Below, in pieces: positions 17,714 to 26,554 of a stretch of DNA of 64,000 nucleotides; position 1 is the first letter of the stretch; each line of letters opens with the position of its first letter. The DNA is from Lentisphaerota bacterium (GTDB lineage: Bacteria > Verrucomicrobiota > Lentisphaeria > Victivallales > Victivallaceae), in assembly GCA_015061615.1 (NCBI GenBank), contig SUWE01000001.1, positions 1 to 64,000 of the forward strand, in the 5' to 3' direction. The translations under genes were made by a program, and so were the position numbers. Under the pieces are notes generated by a model. The model saw only the letters and a list, made by a program, of their open reading frames with translations, was not told the origin of the DNA and ran no database searches.

Positions 17714-19894
17714 TCAACTGATCGTCGGAGTTGATGCCCAGTTTGAAGTTTTTTCCAAACGGCGTTTTTTTACATCGGCAAAGAGATCATCCATCATTTT
17801 TTCGACCGCTTCGTATGAATAATTATCCTGAATAAATTTGATTCCGCCGTCGGAAATGCGCTGCCAAAGCTCCTGATTGTTCATCAGTTCAATGATATGT
17901 GCGGCGAATTCTTGCGGAGTGTCGGCGATCATGATGTTTTCACCATGCACCATTCCTGTACCTTCAGTACCGAAACTGCTGCTGACACAGGGAACACCAT
18001 GAGCCATTGACGAGGCGACTTTTCCCTTCGTTCCTGCACCGTAACGGAGCGGGGCGATCGTGATTTTTGCATAATCAAGTTTCGTTGCCAATTCCTGAAC
18101 GAAACCGGCAAAATGGAATTGTTTGCAGGCGGTTAAATATTGGTACTGCTCCATTGTCTCAATGGATTTTTGCAGTGCTTCTCCGATGATAGTCAATTCA
18201 AAATCTTCCGGCAGAAGCGGCAGAACTTCGTCATGGAAATATTTCAATCCATCCATGTTGGGAGGATGGGCGCTGCCGATAAAGACTGCTCCGCGCCGTC
18301 TGGTATCTTTTGCCAGTCCGAAAAGTTTCCGTGCCTGCGGAACATGATAGATTCTGGATAAGTTATACTCGTTCTCAAGCATCTTCTTTTCTTCACTGCT
18401 GATAACTATCGTCGCATCGGCGGCGGCGGCTACTGCCAATTCACACTGTTTTGTGTATTTTGCACGCTGTCTGCCGATATCATCGACGCGCAGATCGGCT
18501 TCAAGAAATTCCCGGACAAAGTGGACATCCACTGTGTTGAAAATATAGCCGGCATTTGCGCAATACGGTTTCAAAATCCAGTCAAAACAGCGTGCCTCAT
18601 AGATGCGGGAAATAAACAGATAACTGAAAGTATGACCGTTGTGAGCGATATAATCCCAGATTTTCAGGAACGGGTCATAAATACATTGCACCCCCATACG
18701 CAAAAGGATCCCGGTGTATTTGGGATGGTAACCGGGGGTGTACTCACCGTAAAAAGTAACATGATAACCGCGTTTTATCATGTATTCCATAAAGAAAATC
18801 GCATCCATACCGCCCGAACCCCGGTCTGCCATCGGGAGTTCCGCGTCAATATAGAGAACACGCTCTTTTTCTCCCTTGAAGTTGCAGGTGTCTTCAACAC
18901 TGTCGTAAAGGGCATTTGCCTGCAAATAATTCTGCCAGCGCTCCATGAAAATTTTGCGGTTCCGCTCATTGTAAACTGCCGGAGTGCCGCCGTATGATGC
19001 GAAGTGCATGTGAATCACACGGGAGTGGGGGGCAACATAATTTTTATATCCGGCTTTTTTCAAACGCAGAGCCAGATCTATATCCTCATAATATGCAGGA
19101 ATATAAATTTCATCAAATCCGCCCATTTCCTCAAAAACTTTTTTACGCATGATAATGCTGGCTGCGGAACAGAAGTCAACTTCACGGAAGTAGGAAAATT
19201 GCGGATCGTCAGGATATCCGCCTCCGCCAAGCGGCAGAGTTGTGCCGTTTTTGCAAATGAGTTGACCGCTTTCCTGAAGTCTTGCTGATTTTAGGTGGAT
19301 CAAGTGGGAGCCGATCATACCCGCATCAGGATGGGTGTAAAGTGCGGTGGTCAATTCATCCAGATACCATTTCAATACTTCGGTATCGTTATTGAGAAAG
19401 AGTATATATTCTCCTCCGGCTTCTGCCGCACCGCGGTTGGCAGAACGCAGAAAACCTGAGTTTTCATTGTTGCGTATGACTCTGAGGTTCGGATACTCCC
19501 ACTTCAAATTACCGTAATTTTCGGAACTGCCGTCATCGACGACGATCACCTCAAAAGGGGAAATGCTTTCTATGGCATATACAGAGTCAAGGCACCGTCT
19601 GGTAAGTTCAATGTTGTTGTACGCGGGGATGATGATCGAAGTCAGGGGAAGATTTTTGGGAACGATCAAGCCGGTATCGTAATTTTTTTCGTAGGCATCG
19701 CGTACTGATTTGCGTTGTTTCCACTCCTGACAGCCGGTTTTTTTCTCAAAGAGGGCAGGGAACTTTGAAAAAAGCCACTCTTTGAAACACTCATTTTTAC
19801 GGTGATTGAAAGGAAAAGTGTTGAAAAATTTCCTTTTGACACGGTCGCAAAAAACAGTTTTTTCTGCGGTATCACACTTATCGGTACAACTCAT
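17714..19894 (-). CDS. Bifunctional glycosyltransferase (GT2 plus GT4 domains)
   Basis: About 726 aa. After a ~90-residue Cys/Lys-rich N-terminus, a GT2 domain has SIIIPAYNNIELTRRCLDSV, VVDDGSSENYG, LFLNNDTEVL (DxD-like) and PAYYEDIDLALRLKKAGY. The second half is a GT-B (GT4) transferase with GSGGMDAIFFMEYM, FIGSAHPPNMDGLKYF and IAPLRYGAGTKGKVASSMAHGVPCV. Two linked transferases suggest sequential sugar additions in surface glycan synthesis. The start at 19894 is chosen for the AGGAT 10 nt upstream; the frame is open 24 codons further but that part looks untranslated. It is first in a minus-strand pair with the WbsX/RgpF gene. Confidence 0.88.
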   Translation of the reverse strand: MSCTDKCDTAEKTVFCDRVKRKFFNTFPFNHRKNECFKEWLFSKFPALFEKKTGCQEWKQRKSVRDAYEKNYDTGLIVPKNLPLTSIIIPAYNNIELTRRCLDSVYAIESISPFEVIVVDDGSSENYGNLKWEYPNLRVIRNNENSGFLRSANRGAAEAGGEYILFLNNDTEVLKWYLDELTTALYTHPDAGMIGSHLIHLKSARLQESGQLICKNGTTLPLGGGGYPDDPQFSYFREVDFCSAASIIMRKKVFEEMGGFDEIYIPAYYEDIDLALRLKKAGYKNYVAPHSRVIHMHFASYGGTPAVYNERNRKIFMERWQNYLQANALYDSVEDTCNFKGEKERVLYIDAELPMADRGSGGMDAIFFMEYMIKRGYHVTFYGEYTPGYHPKYTGILLRMGVQCIYDPFLKIWDYIAHNGHTFSYLFISRIYEARCFDWILKPYCANAGYIFNTVDVHFVREFLEADLRVDDIGRQRAKYTKQCELAVAAAADATIVISSEEKKMLENEYNLSRIYHVPQARKLFGLAKDTRRRGAVFIGSAHPPNMDGLKYFHDEVLPLLPEDFELTIIGEALQKSIETMEQYQYLTACKQFHFAGFVQELATKLDYAKITIAPLRYGAGTKGKVASSMAHGVPCVSSSFGTEGTGMVHGENIMIADTPQEFAAHIIELMNNQELWQRISDGGIKFIQDNYSYEAVEKMMDDLFADVKKRRLEKTSNWASTPTIS

Positions 19895-19956
19895 AAAAAA
19901 TTTATCCTGATAACGGTCAATATCCCAAAACAAAAACAGTACAATACACAGTCTAT

Positions 19957-19985
19957 AACTTAGCATTAAAATGCTGATTTATCAA
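19957..19985 (-). promoter_or_regulatory. Promoter of the glycan gene pair with a palindrome in the spacer
   Basis: On the minus strand TTGATA (19980-19985), 17 bp and TAAGTT (19957-19962) fit a sigma-70-type promoter. The palindrome AGCATTAAAATGCT (19962-19975) fills most of the spacer and could be an operator. Confidence 0.5.
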
Positions 19986-20046
19986 GTCGAAAAAAATTTT
20001 TATTCCTGTTTAATCACGGATATACTGTCAAAACAGTTTTTCAAAA

Positions 20047-20075
20047 TTGACAAATCCTGCGACATGCTGTATATT
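20047..20075 (+). promoter_or_regulatory. Promoter of the eight-gene membrane/lipoprotein operon
   Basis: TTGACA (20047-20052), a 17-bp spacer and TATATT (20070-20075) lie 23 nt upstream of the AGGAGGTG ribosome binding site of the gene at 20099. Confidence 0.85.
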
Positions 20076-20098
20076 AGAGTGAGCCAGGAGGTGCGGTT

Positions 20099-21310
20099 AT
20101 GGAAAATGATTTGAATAAAAAAAGCAAAAAAACTGTTGTTATCACGGTTTTGAAAATATTGTTTTTTTGCGCAGTTGCTTTCGGTATGGTTTTGGCGTGG
20201 ATGGTGGGATTGCTGATGATCTCATTTTCCAGTGTGAATCAAACATCAATGGGGATTTTCTATACTCTGCTGCTGCTTTCACTGCTGCTGGTGATTTATT
20301 CGTTGCTCTTGGATAAGGTAAGAAAATTCTGGCGCTTCCCTGCTGTTGCCTCTTTGCTTTTTGCGCTTGCTCTGGCGGCGATCCCCCTGTACCGCTGGTA
20401 TACTGTGGAGCGTTTCAGACAACTCAATGACACTGTTTCATGGTATTACTATAATCCGTGGGGCAGAAATACCAAAGTTGTTGCGGTGGACGCTGAAGAA
20501 AAGTATAAAATTTCAAAGGAACTCCCGAAAATCGACGGAGCATACGCCCTTTATCCGGTATATTCCGGCGTTGTCCGCGCTCTATATGACCGCAAAGAGT
20601 ATGAAACTGATCCGTATGAATATTTGAACACCAATGGTTCGGATGTTACATTCCGCAAGCTGCTCAACGACAAAGTCGATCTTATTTTCAGTGCGCCGCC
20701 GTCAAAAAAACAGATTGCCGATGCCCGGACAAGGGGATTGAGTTACGAAATAACTCCTTTTGCCAAGGAGGCATTTGTATTTTTCGTCAACAGCAAAAAT
20801 CCGGTAAATGATCTGTCATCAGAGCAGATACGCAAAATTTATTCCGGACAAATCACCTATTGGTCGCAAATAGACCGCCGTTTTTCGGGAAAAATCAGAC
20901 CGTTTCAGCGCAATCAGGGCAGCGGCAGTCAGACGATGCTTGAAAAAATCATGGGGTATACCCCAATCATGCCGCCGTTGAAAGAAGACCGTCTCGGCGG
21001 AATGGGCGGAATCATCAACGATGTTGCCGGATACCGCAATTATCAGGAGGCAGTCGGTTTCACCTTCCGTTATTTTTCCACCGAAATGTTCAAAAACGGC
21101 GAAATCAAACTGCTTGCGATAGACGGGATCGAGCCGACTGTGGAAAATATCCGCAACGGCAGTTATCCGTTTATCGCCGATTGCTGTATCATCACCGTCA
21201 AACCGCGGACTGAAAACATCAAAAAAATCGTTGATTTTATGTTTTCCCCTGCGGGAAGGGAACTTGTGGAAAAAACAGGATATGTACCCATTGAAAAAGA
21301 GGAAAAGTGA
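20099..21310 (+). CDS. Membrane-anchored PstS-like substrate-binding protein
   Basis: A 403-aa protein. Three hydrophobic helices (about residues 10-37, 50-67 and 80-97) replace the usual signal peptide. A periplasmic-binding domain of the PstS/PBP-like type follows, with YPVYSGVVRALYDRK, DLIFSAPPSKKQI, the characteristic LSSEQIRKIYSGQITYW and RNQGSGSQTMLEKIMG. In PstS the matching loops bind phosphate. No ABC permease or ATPase lies in the operon, so it may sense an anion rather than feed a transporter. Strong AGGAGGTG ribosome binding site and promoter. It overlaps or abuts the phosphatase gene. Confidence 0.8.
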   Translation: MENDLNKKSKKTVVITVLKILFFCAVAFGMVLAWMVGLLMISFSSVNQTSMGIFYTLLLLSLLLVIYSLLLDKVRKFWRFPAVASLLFALALAAIPLYRWYTVERFRQLNDTVSWYYYNPWGRNTKVVAVDAEEKYKISKELPKIDGAYALYPVYSGVVRALYDRKEYETDPYEYLNTNGSDVTFRKLLNDKVDLIFSAPPSKKQIADARTRGLSYEITPFAKEAFVFFVNSKNPVNDLSSEQIRKIYSGQITYWSQIDRRFSGKIRPFQRNQGSGSQTMLEKIMGYTPIMPPLKEDRLGGMGGIINDVAGYRNYQEAVGFTFRYFSTEMFKNGEIKLLAIDGIEPTVENIRNGSYPFIADCCIITVKPRTENIKKIVDFMFSPAGRELVEKTGYVPIEKEEK

Positions 21311-21312
21311 TT

Positions 21313-21864
21313 ATGAAAAAAGTTTTTGCGCCCATTGTTTTGATGATACTGATCCTTTGCGGATGCAGTACATCGCCGTATCCGGGAAATTTTCATAAAG
21401 TAAATGAAAATCTCTACCGTTCCAATCAGCCGGATGCGGCAGAGTTTGAGTATATGTACAAGACAAACGGTATACGCAGCGTGCTGAATCTGCGGGAAAA
21501 CAACAGCGATAAAGATGCCGTGGATGCTGTAAACCGCAAAATCAAAAACGCTTTGACTCTCTATGAACTGCCGCTTGATACCGGGAATATCACGGAAGAA
21601 GATTTGTATAAAATCCTGACCATCGTCCGCGATGCTCCGAAACCGCTTTTGATCCATTGCTGGCACGGCAGTGACCGCACCGGTTGTGCCGTCGCTGCCA
21701 GCCGTATCACCTTTGAAAATTGGCGTGTTGAAGATGCCATAACTGAATTGATGACTCCTGCTTACGGTCACCACAAGTGGATTTACACCAATATTCCCGC
21801 CTTACTCCGCAAAGCGGACTGGAAAAAGATAAAGGCGGAAATTCTGATTCGAAAGGATAGGTAA
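21313..21864 (+). CDS. Lipoprotein dual-specificity/tyrosine phosphatase-like protein
   Basis: A 183-aa protein. The N-terminus is a lipoprotein signal (hydrophobic stretch then LCGCS, Cys as lipid anchor), followed by a cysteine-dependent phosphatase domain with the complete P-loop HCWHGSDRTG (HCX5R) and an upstream general-acid candidate in PLDTGN. Such DSP-like enzymes (e.g. of the SiP/PTP family) remove phosphate from proteins, inositol phosphates or lipids. Lipidation places it in the periplasm or at the outer membrane. The ATG at 21313 is preferred over a GTG 6 nt upstream. Its position beside a PstS-like protein hints at phosphate-related chemistry; the substrate is unknown. Confidence 0.85.
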   Translation: MKKVFAPIVLMILILCGCSTSPYPGNFHKVNENLYRSNQPDAAEFEYMYKTNGIRSVLNLRENNSDKDAVDAVNRKIKNALTLYELPLDTGNITEEDLYKILTIVRDAPKPLLIHCWHGSDRTGCAVAASRITFENWRVEDAITELMTPAYGHHKWIYTNIPALLRKADWKKIKAEILIRKDR

Positions 21865-21866
21865 CC

Positions 21867-23873
21867 ATGCTGAAAAAATTCTTCCGTAAATTTTTCTTCT
21901 CAGATGATCCGGCTGCAGGAGCAGTTTTCGGTTCTCTTCTGCTCATTGTTTCATCATTCTGTTTTGCAAACCTCATCTGCTTTGACGGCTTTCTTGCGGT
22001 ATTGAAAGCAGGCACCCCGCAACGGGTAACTGCATCATTGGCACTTGTAATACTTATTGTTCAAATATTCATTGCTCTTTACGCCGCCATACTTTTTCTT
22101 TCGTTATTCTTCCATTTGGATAGAACCCGGCTGAAATTATTTTTCTGGAGCATTCTTGCCGTTGATATCGCATTGTTTCCGACACTATCTGAAATGGGGA
22201 TGACATTTACTGGAGTTTCTCTGATTTCCACCGTTTTCATCCTTATATACAATGCGATATGTATCAGAAAAAACAATTATTGGTGGTATATTGCGCTGAT
22301 ACTTTCTTATTTACTGCTTATTCCTGCGGTAGCGGTGCTTGTCGATCTTATCTGTTCATGCGGGGCGATTTTCTTTTTCGGCACTCATGATCCTGTGACA
22401 TTGTTTGATGCAAAATGGAGAATTGCGGCAGCATATTCAGGAGTAATTGTTTTTATCTTTTTTACCTTCTGCAGTTTCAAACTCTGGGCATCGGCATCTG
22501 ATAAACGCCTGCGTGATGTGTGGGGGAACAGCTGTAATATTCTGCTGATAATATTGTTTGTCGCTTATGCAGGATTTGTCGGCGCGGCACTCTGTCAGCA
22601 GACAAAATGTGCCGGCGCATTTGCGGCGCTGGAAGAAAATTTTCAGCGTGAAATTTCTGCCGCCGCACTCAAAAATATCTATTACCGCGACAATCGTAAG
22701 AGTGATGAAAAATTTTATTCGGCTTTCAATGAAATATGGGATGATTTCAACCGTGATGACATTGACTTTTGGAATATATTCTCTGAAGCGCCACGTCTGA
22801 ATAAATTATCGCCGCAACTCAGAAATAAATTTCTTGACACCAATGCTGAAGAACTCGGCAAGTTTTTTGATGCACCGCTTCCCGCAAGAAAACGGGATTA
22901 TTCAGACGGTAAAATTTTTTCGATAATGATGCCTGATTTGAGTTCGATGCGCTTGATTGCAAGATTTTTCTCATGGCAAATACGCATCGCTTGTGAAAAT
23001 AATGATCACGCAAAAGCGATGCAGGCATGGATACGCTCCGGATATATCACAGATTATTTGAAATACAGCACATCTCTGATCGGGACACTGGTTCTGGCAG
23101 CAGTGGAACTTAACCGTCTTGATTCGCTTGAGTTTATGCTTTCAAGCAATATTTTAAGCGATAATGAACTTTCTGAAATTCAGCAATATCTGCAAAAATC
23201 TGCTGATTTGGTACCACAGCTCAACCGTGATGCGCTCTATTTTGAAACGGTCATGTGGCACGATTTATTGCGCAGTATGGCTGACGGCACACTGACAGAG
23301 GCGCCGTCTGATCAGCCCTGCCCGGAAGGCGCAAAACATTACCGTTTCCTTTTACCCGGTTTGTGGTATATGGCTGTCTGCAATTACAATGATTTGATGA
23401 ACCGTTTCAATGTCAAAGATCTCAGTTCGGTCGATGATAAGATCAACTGTTATTCATCCCGGACAATTCTTGCACGACTTTCGACACCGTCTTTGAAGTC
23501 AACAGGGAACAGAATAATTGAACTTCAGACCCGTTATCAAGCGTTTATCGCGCTGATCGAAGCGGAAAAAATCAAACGGAAAACCGGGGCATATCCTGAA
23601 AAACTCCCGCTGAATATTATTGATAACTTTACAGGAAAACCGTTGTGTTATAAAGTCGGTTCCCACACTGTCCGCGAATCAGTTTTGATCAAGTTTGAAC
23701 AACCTGAAGGTGCTGTTTCTGCCGAAGGATCAACTATTGAACACCGTACAAAAACGGTTCAGGGCGTTGCGGTTTGGAGTTTGGGAGTCAATGGAATCGA
23801 CGACAAGGGAATTTACGGCAACACCAGAAGTGAGGGCGATGATCTGCGCGCTTTGCTCAGAATCTCAAAGTAA
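21867..23873 (+). CDS. Large polytopic membrane protein with a pilin-like tail motif, function unknown
   Basis: A 668-aa protein. About seven membrane helices fill residues ~15-255, then a long soluble helical region follows. The end (RYQAFIALIEAEKIKRKTGAYPEKLP, FTGKPLCYK, WSLGVNGIDDKG) resembles a tail common in planctomycete/verrucomicrobial/lentisphaeral proteins of the form 'RxxxGxYPExL...FTGKPLxY...VGPDGxDD', also seen in pseudopilin-like proteins. I do not recognise a catalytic motif. It begins 2 nt after the phosphatase gene, so it is cotranscribed. Confidence 0.75.
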   Translation: MLKKFFRKFFFSDDPAAGAVFGSLLLIVSSFCFANLICFDGFLAVLKAGTPQRVTASLALVILIVQIFIALYAAILFLSLFFHLDRTRLKLFFWSILAVDIALFPTLSEMGMTFTGVSLISTVFILIYNAICIRKNNYWWYIALILSYLLLIPAVAVLVDLICSCGAIFFFGTHDPVTLFDAKWRIAAAYSGVIVFIFFTFCSFKLWASASDKRLRDVWGNSCNILLIILFVAYAGFVGAALCQQTKCAGAFAALEENFQREISAAALKNIYYRDNRKSDEKFYSAFNEIWDDFNRDDIDFWNIFSEAPRLNKLSPQLRNKFLDTNAEELGKFFDAPLPARKRDYSDGKIFSIMMPDLSSMRLIARFFSWQIRIACENNDHAKAMQAWIRSGYITDYLKYSTSLIGTLVLAAVELNRLDSLEFMLSSNILSDNELSEIQQYLQKSADLVPQLNRDALYFETVMWHDLLRSMADGTLTEAPSDQPCPEGAKHYRFLLPGLWYMAVCNYNDLMNRFNVKDLSSVDDKINCYSSRTILARLSTPSLKSTGNRIIELQTRYQAFIALIEAEKIKRKTGAYPEKLPLNIIDNFTGKPLCYKVGSHTVRESVLIKFEQPEGAVSAEGSTIEHRTKTVQGVAVWSLGVNGIDDKGIYGNTRSEGDDLRALLRISK

Positions 23874-23888
23874 TTCCGGGGTGATAGT

Positions 23889-24212
23889 ATGGAAAAATCA
23901 CTGAAACGAAGTATCGTAATAACACTTATATTGATGCTGATTTCAGCATTGAGCGGAGCTGCGTTTATTTCTGTCGCAATCTTGAGTTCAAAGTATTCTG
24001 TCGGTGCAGGAGGAATACTTTTTATCATCTATCTGCTGAGTTTTTTCGTTACTCTCATATACGGCAGCGGACAGGTGATATTTCACCTGCCGTGCAATAA
24101 ATTTCTGCGTACACTCTTTTTTTTCCTGTGGCTGATTTTTTACTCTGCCTTGTCGTATATGCTGTTGTTCTTCTGGTTCTATGTCGCAATGGAACTATCT
24201 GATATATGTTGA
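23889..24212 (+). CDS. Small membrane protein, function unknown
   Basis: A 107-aa protein made of about three hydrophobic helices (residues ~8-32, 40-60 and 75-102) with short polar loops and a basic N-terminus (MEKSLKRS). A modest ribosome binding site (GGGGTG) precedes the ATG, 15 nt after the previous gene. No family recognised. It is part of the 20099-26536 operon. Confidence 0.65.
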   Translation: MEKSLKRSIVITLILMLISALSGAAFISVAILSSKYSVGAGGILFIIYLLSFFVTLIYGSGQVIFHLPCNKFLRTLFFFLWLIFYSALSYMLLFFWFYVAMELSDIC

Positions 24213-24220
24213 GGCGTAAA

Positions 24221-24808
24221 ATGAAAGCACTATTATTAAAAATTTTATTTTCTGCATCACTTTTCCTCTGCGGTTGCATTCCTTACGGTTATAAAACTGT
24301 TTCAAAAGAGGTTATCGGAGTACGCAAAAATGCCGGAGGCAATGTCTGTGAACAAATCGTAAGATACGACAAAAGATTGAATTTTATCGGTATAATCGGT
24401 CACGATGGATTTTTCCGTCCCGGGTATCTTTGTTATTCGCGTTACTCTGCCTTTGTCCAAAGTGAAGAATATGCGATCACGGCGCTGGAACATTTCCCTG
24501 AATTAAAGTGGACAAAAATAACTGAGGCTCTCCCTGTTCCAAACAGTGATATATGGATAACTTGTGAGTACAAAATCGTTGATGCCCATACTGTTGAAGT
24601 TATTCTTACGATATTTTCCATTGAAAAAGGGAAAATCCTCCGTCATAAGTTTGAAAATGTAAAACGGAATCCGCCGCGCAATAAGCGGACTTGTTTCGGT
24701 TTTTACATCGAAGCCGATGCGGATTTGACTGTTTTGCAACTGCATGAACACGATAAAATTTTCAGAATAAATACTCTGTCAGGAAAAATCGTCGCAACGG
24801 AAGGATAA
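24221..24808 (+). CDS. Lipoprotein, function unknown
   Basis: A 195-aa protein with a lipobox signal (ALLLKILFSASLFLCGC, Cys ~20) and a soluble beta-rich body. GAGG lies 6 nt before the ATG; an in-frame TTG five codons earlier would overlap the preceding stop and is less likely. No domain recognised. The adjacent gene product is also exported, so the two may work together in the envelope. Confidence 0.7.
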   Translation: MKALLLKILFSASLFLCGCIPYGYKTVSKEVIGVRKNAGGNVCEQIVRYDKRLNFIGIIGHDGFFRPGYLCYSRYSAFVQSEEYAITALEHFPELKWTKITEALPVPNSDIWITCEYKIVDAHTVEVILTIFSIEKGKILRHKFENVKRNPPRNKRTCFGFYIEADADLTVLQLHEHDKIFRINTLSGKIVATEG

Positions 24809-24813
24809 GGAAA

Positions 24814-25623
24814 ATGCTCAAAAAAGTTTTTCTGCTTTTTATCTGTTACGGATTGTTTTTCAATGTTTATGCCCACGACCCGGGGCTGGTCAGAAAGATT
24901 TTCAAAGTGCTTGGTCTTGAAAAAAGGCTTATGGCGCTTACAGACTCCATAAATGAACTTGCTCAAAAGCCTCAACCTTTGGATGAACATATCATCCGAC
25001 ACGCAAAACAGCACTTCGGTAACTGGAGCAGGTTTGAAAAATTGTACTGGCTCAGTGCTGTGTTCCCTTATACCGATGCTCAATCGGTAAAAGCGCTGGT
25101 AAAAGTTGCTGTGGAGTATGATTTACTGCTTGACTGGGACGAGTTTGCAATAAAAGAAGGGCAAACGAAGATTCGGGAAGCTCTCAGCGGTGAAATTACA
25201 CAGCTGTATTGGCAGTATACATGCAATACAACTCCGGATGGCACGATCACTCTCCTCTTGAAAGATTTACGCAATGGTTCAGCGTGTATATTTTCCGCCC
25301 CGTGCGGCAATATCATAAAAGGGGGACAGCTTGCAATTACAAGGATGGATTCTGACATCATTATCGGTATAAAAAGCGATGGTTACAAAACTCTTTTTAC
25401 TCTCAGGCGTGATGCAAGAACAAACTTGTGGTTTGAAGCGGGCAGTTATCAGGAAGAGTTTGATAAAACTCCGGCAATAACCTCTTATAAAGAGATAAAA
25501 ACAGCACCTGTCTGTGTGAAATTCAATTCACGCGGTATCAGGGAATACCGCAGATTCCGATTGAAAGATTCTGTCCGCAAGTATAAAATCTGGAAACTTA
25601 CTACGGAAGTAATGAAAAAATGA
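24814..25623 (+). CDS. Secreted protein, function unknown
   Basis: A 269-aa protein with a signal peptide (MLKKVFLLFICYGLFFNVYAHD, likely cleaved after YA). The mature part is mixed helical and beta, with many charged residues and no Cys pair or catalytic motif that I recognise. The start is supported by AAGGAAA just upstream, 5 nt after the previous stop. It overlaps the next gene by 4 nt (ATGA), so translation is coupled. Confidence 0.7.
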   Translation: MLKKVFLLFICYGLFFNVYAHDPGLVRKIFKVLGLEKRLMALTDSINELAQKPQPLDEHIIRHAKQHFGNWSRFEKLYWLSAVFPYTDAQSVKALVKVAVEYDLLLDWDEFAIKEGQTKIREALSGEITQLYWQYTCNTTPDGTITLLLKDLRNGSACIFSAPCGNIIKGGQLAITRMDSDIIIGIKSDGYKTLFTLRRDARTNLWFEAGSYQEEFDKTPAITSYKEIKTAPVCVKFNSRGIREYRRFRLKDSVRKYKIWKLTTEVMKK

Positions 25624-25937
25624 GTGATAAATACTTTGACTCCAACGACTCTTCTCCATCGCAAAATGAGCGCCGCGGAATGATTTTTGTACTGATTGCA
25701 GGTTTGCTGCTGCTCGGCGGCAATCTGTTTTTGACATGGAAAATGCGGGCATGGGATTTTGATTCATGGGGTTTTTACATAAGCAGTACATACACATGGT
25801 GGCGTAGTGTTGGAAATTTTTTATTTTTCAATATCCTGCTCCATCTGCCGTGTGTTGCCGGGGGATGGATGATTATTGCCGTGGTAAAATATTTTTTCAG
25901 ACAAAGGAAAAATCAGAAATGTCAAAAGAAACAATAA
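25620..25937 (+). CDS. Small two-helix membrane protein, function unknown
   Basis: A 105-aa protein with an acidic, Ser/Asp-rich N-terminus and two hydrophobic helices (~20-40 and ~66-90), ending in a strongly basic tail (FFRQRKNQKCQKKQ). Overlaps of 4 nt with the upstream gene and 19 nt with the downstream gene show tight coupling. No family recognised. Confidence 0.65.
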   Translation: MSDKYFDSNDSSPSQNERRGMIFVLIAGLLLLGGNLFLTWKMRAWDFDSWGFYISSTYTWWRSVGNFLFFNILLHLPCVAGGWMIIAVVKYFFRQRKNQKCQKKQ

Positions 25938-26536
25938 AATTTTTAGATAATATTGAAATATCCTGTTCTGAAAACACATTGATAATTCAGGAAAAACCGC
26001 TGAAAAATTCAGAATGGATTTTAATGCACCTTGTCTTGATCGGTTCGATACTTCTGGGAATTACTGCACTCTGTATTGCACTGTTTCTGCCATTCGCTGA
26101 AATATCCTTGCTGTCTATTCTTCTGGCACTCATGTTTCTATTATCTGCAATCGCACCATTGAATGGAATATTTTTCAGCAGTATGTTTATATTCGGATAC
26201 CGTGCTGAAATTACATTCAAGGGTGATATGCCCCGATACCGTTTCAGAAGCGGTTTATTTTATTATTCCAAAATACTTGACGGTGAGCGGAATATTGTAA
26301 TTGCGCCGGTGTCCAGCCGCGGAGATTGGGGATTTTGTGCATACATTACAGCAAAAACTTTTCTGAAATATCTGCTGCCGTCTGTGCCATGTCTGACGAT
26401 TTTATCACCCCGTATGGTTGGCAGTAAACGGGCTGCCCGTAAAGAAGCCGATGAATTTTCAGCACTGCTGATACCGTTCAATGTTTCGGTGGAATTTCAC
26501 CGAAACTGGCAGAAATGCTCCTGCACCAAAGGCTGA
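25919..26536 (+). CDS. Membrane protein, function unknown
   Basis: A 205-aa protein with a short polar N-terminus, two adjacent hydrophobic helices (~33-58 and ~63-92) and a ~110-residue soluble C-terminal part. The topology resembles bacterial membrane proteins with a PH-like cytoplasmic domain, but I see no decisive motif. AAAGGA lies 10 nt before the ATG. It is the last gene of the operon and is followed within ~35 nt by an intrinsic terminator. Confidence 0.65.
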   Translation: MSKETIKFLDNIEISCSENTLIIQEKPLKNSEWILMHLVLIGSILLGITALCIALFLPFAEISLLSILLALMFLLSAIAPLNGIFFSSMFIFGYRAEITFKGDMPRYRFRSGLFYYSKILDGERNIVIAPVSSRGDWGFCAYITAKTFLKYLLPSVPCLTILSPRMVGSKRAARKEADEFSALLIPFNVSVEFHRNWQKCSCTKG

Positions 26537-26554
26537 AATATGTTGTTGGAAAAT

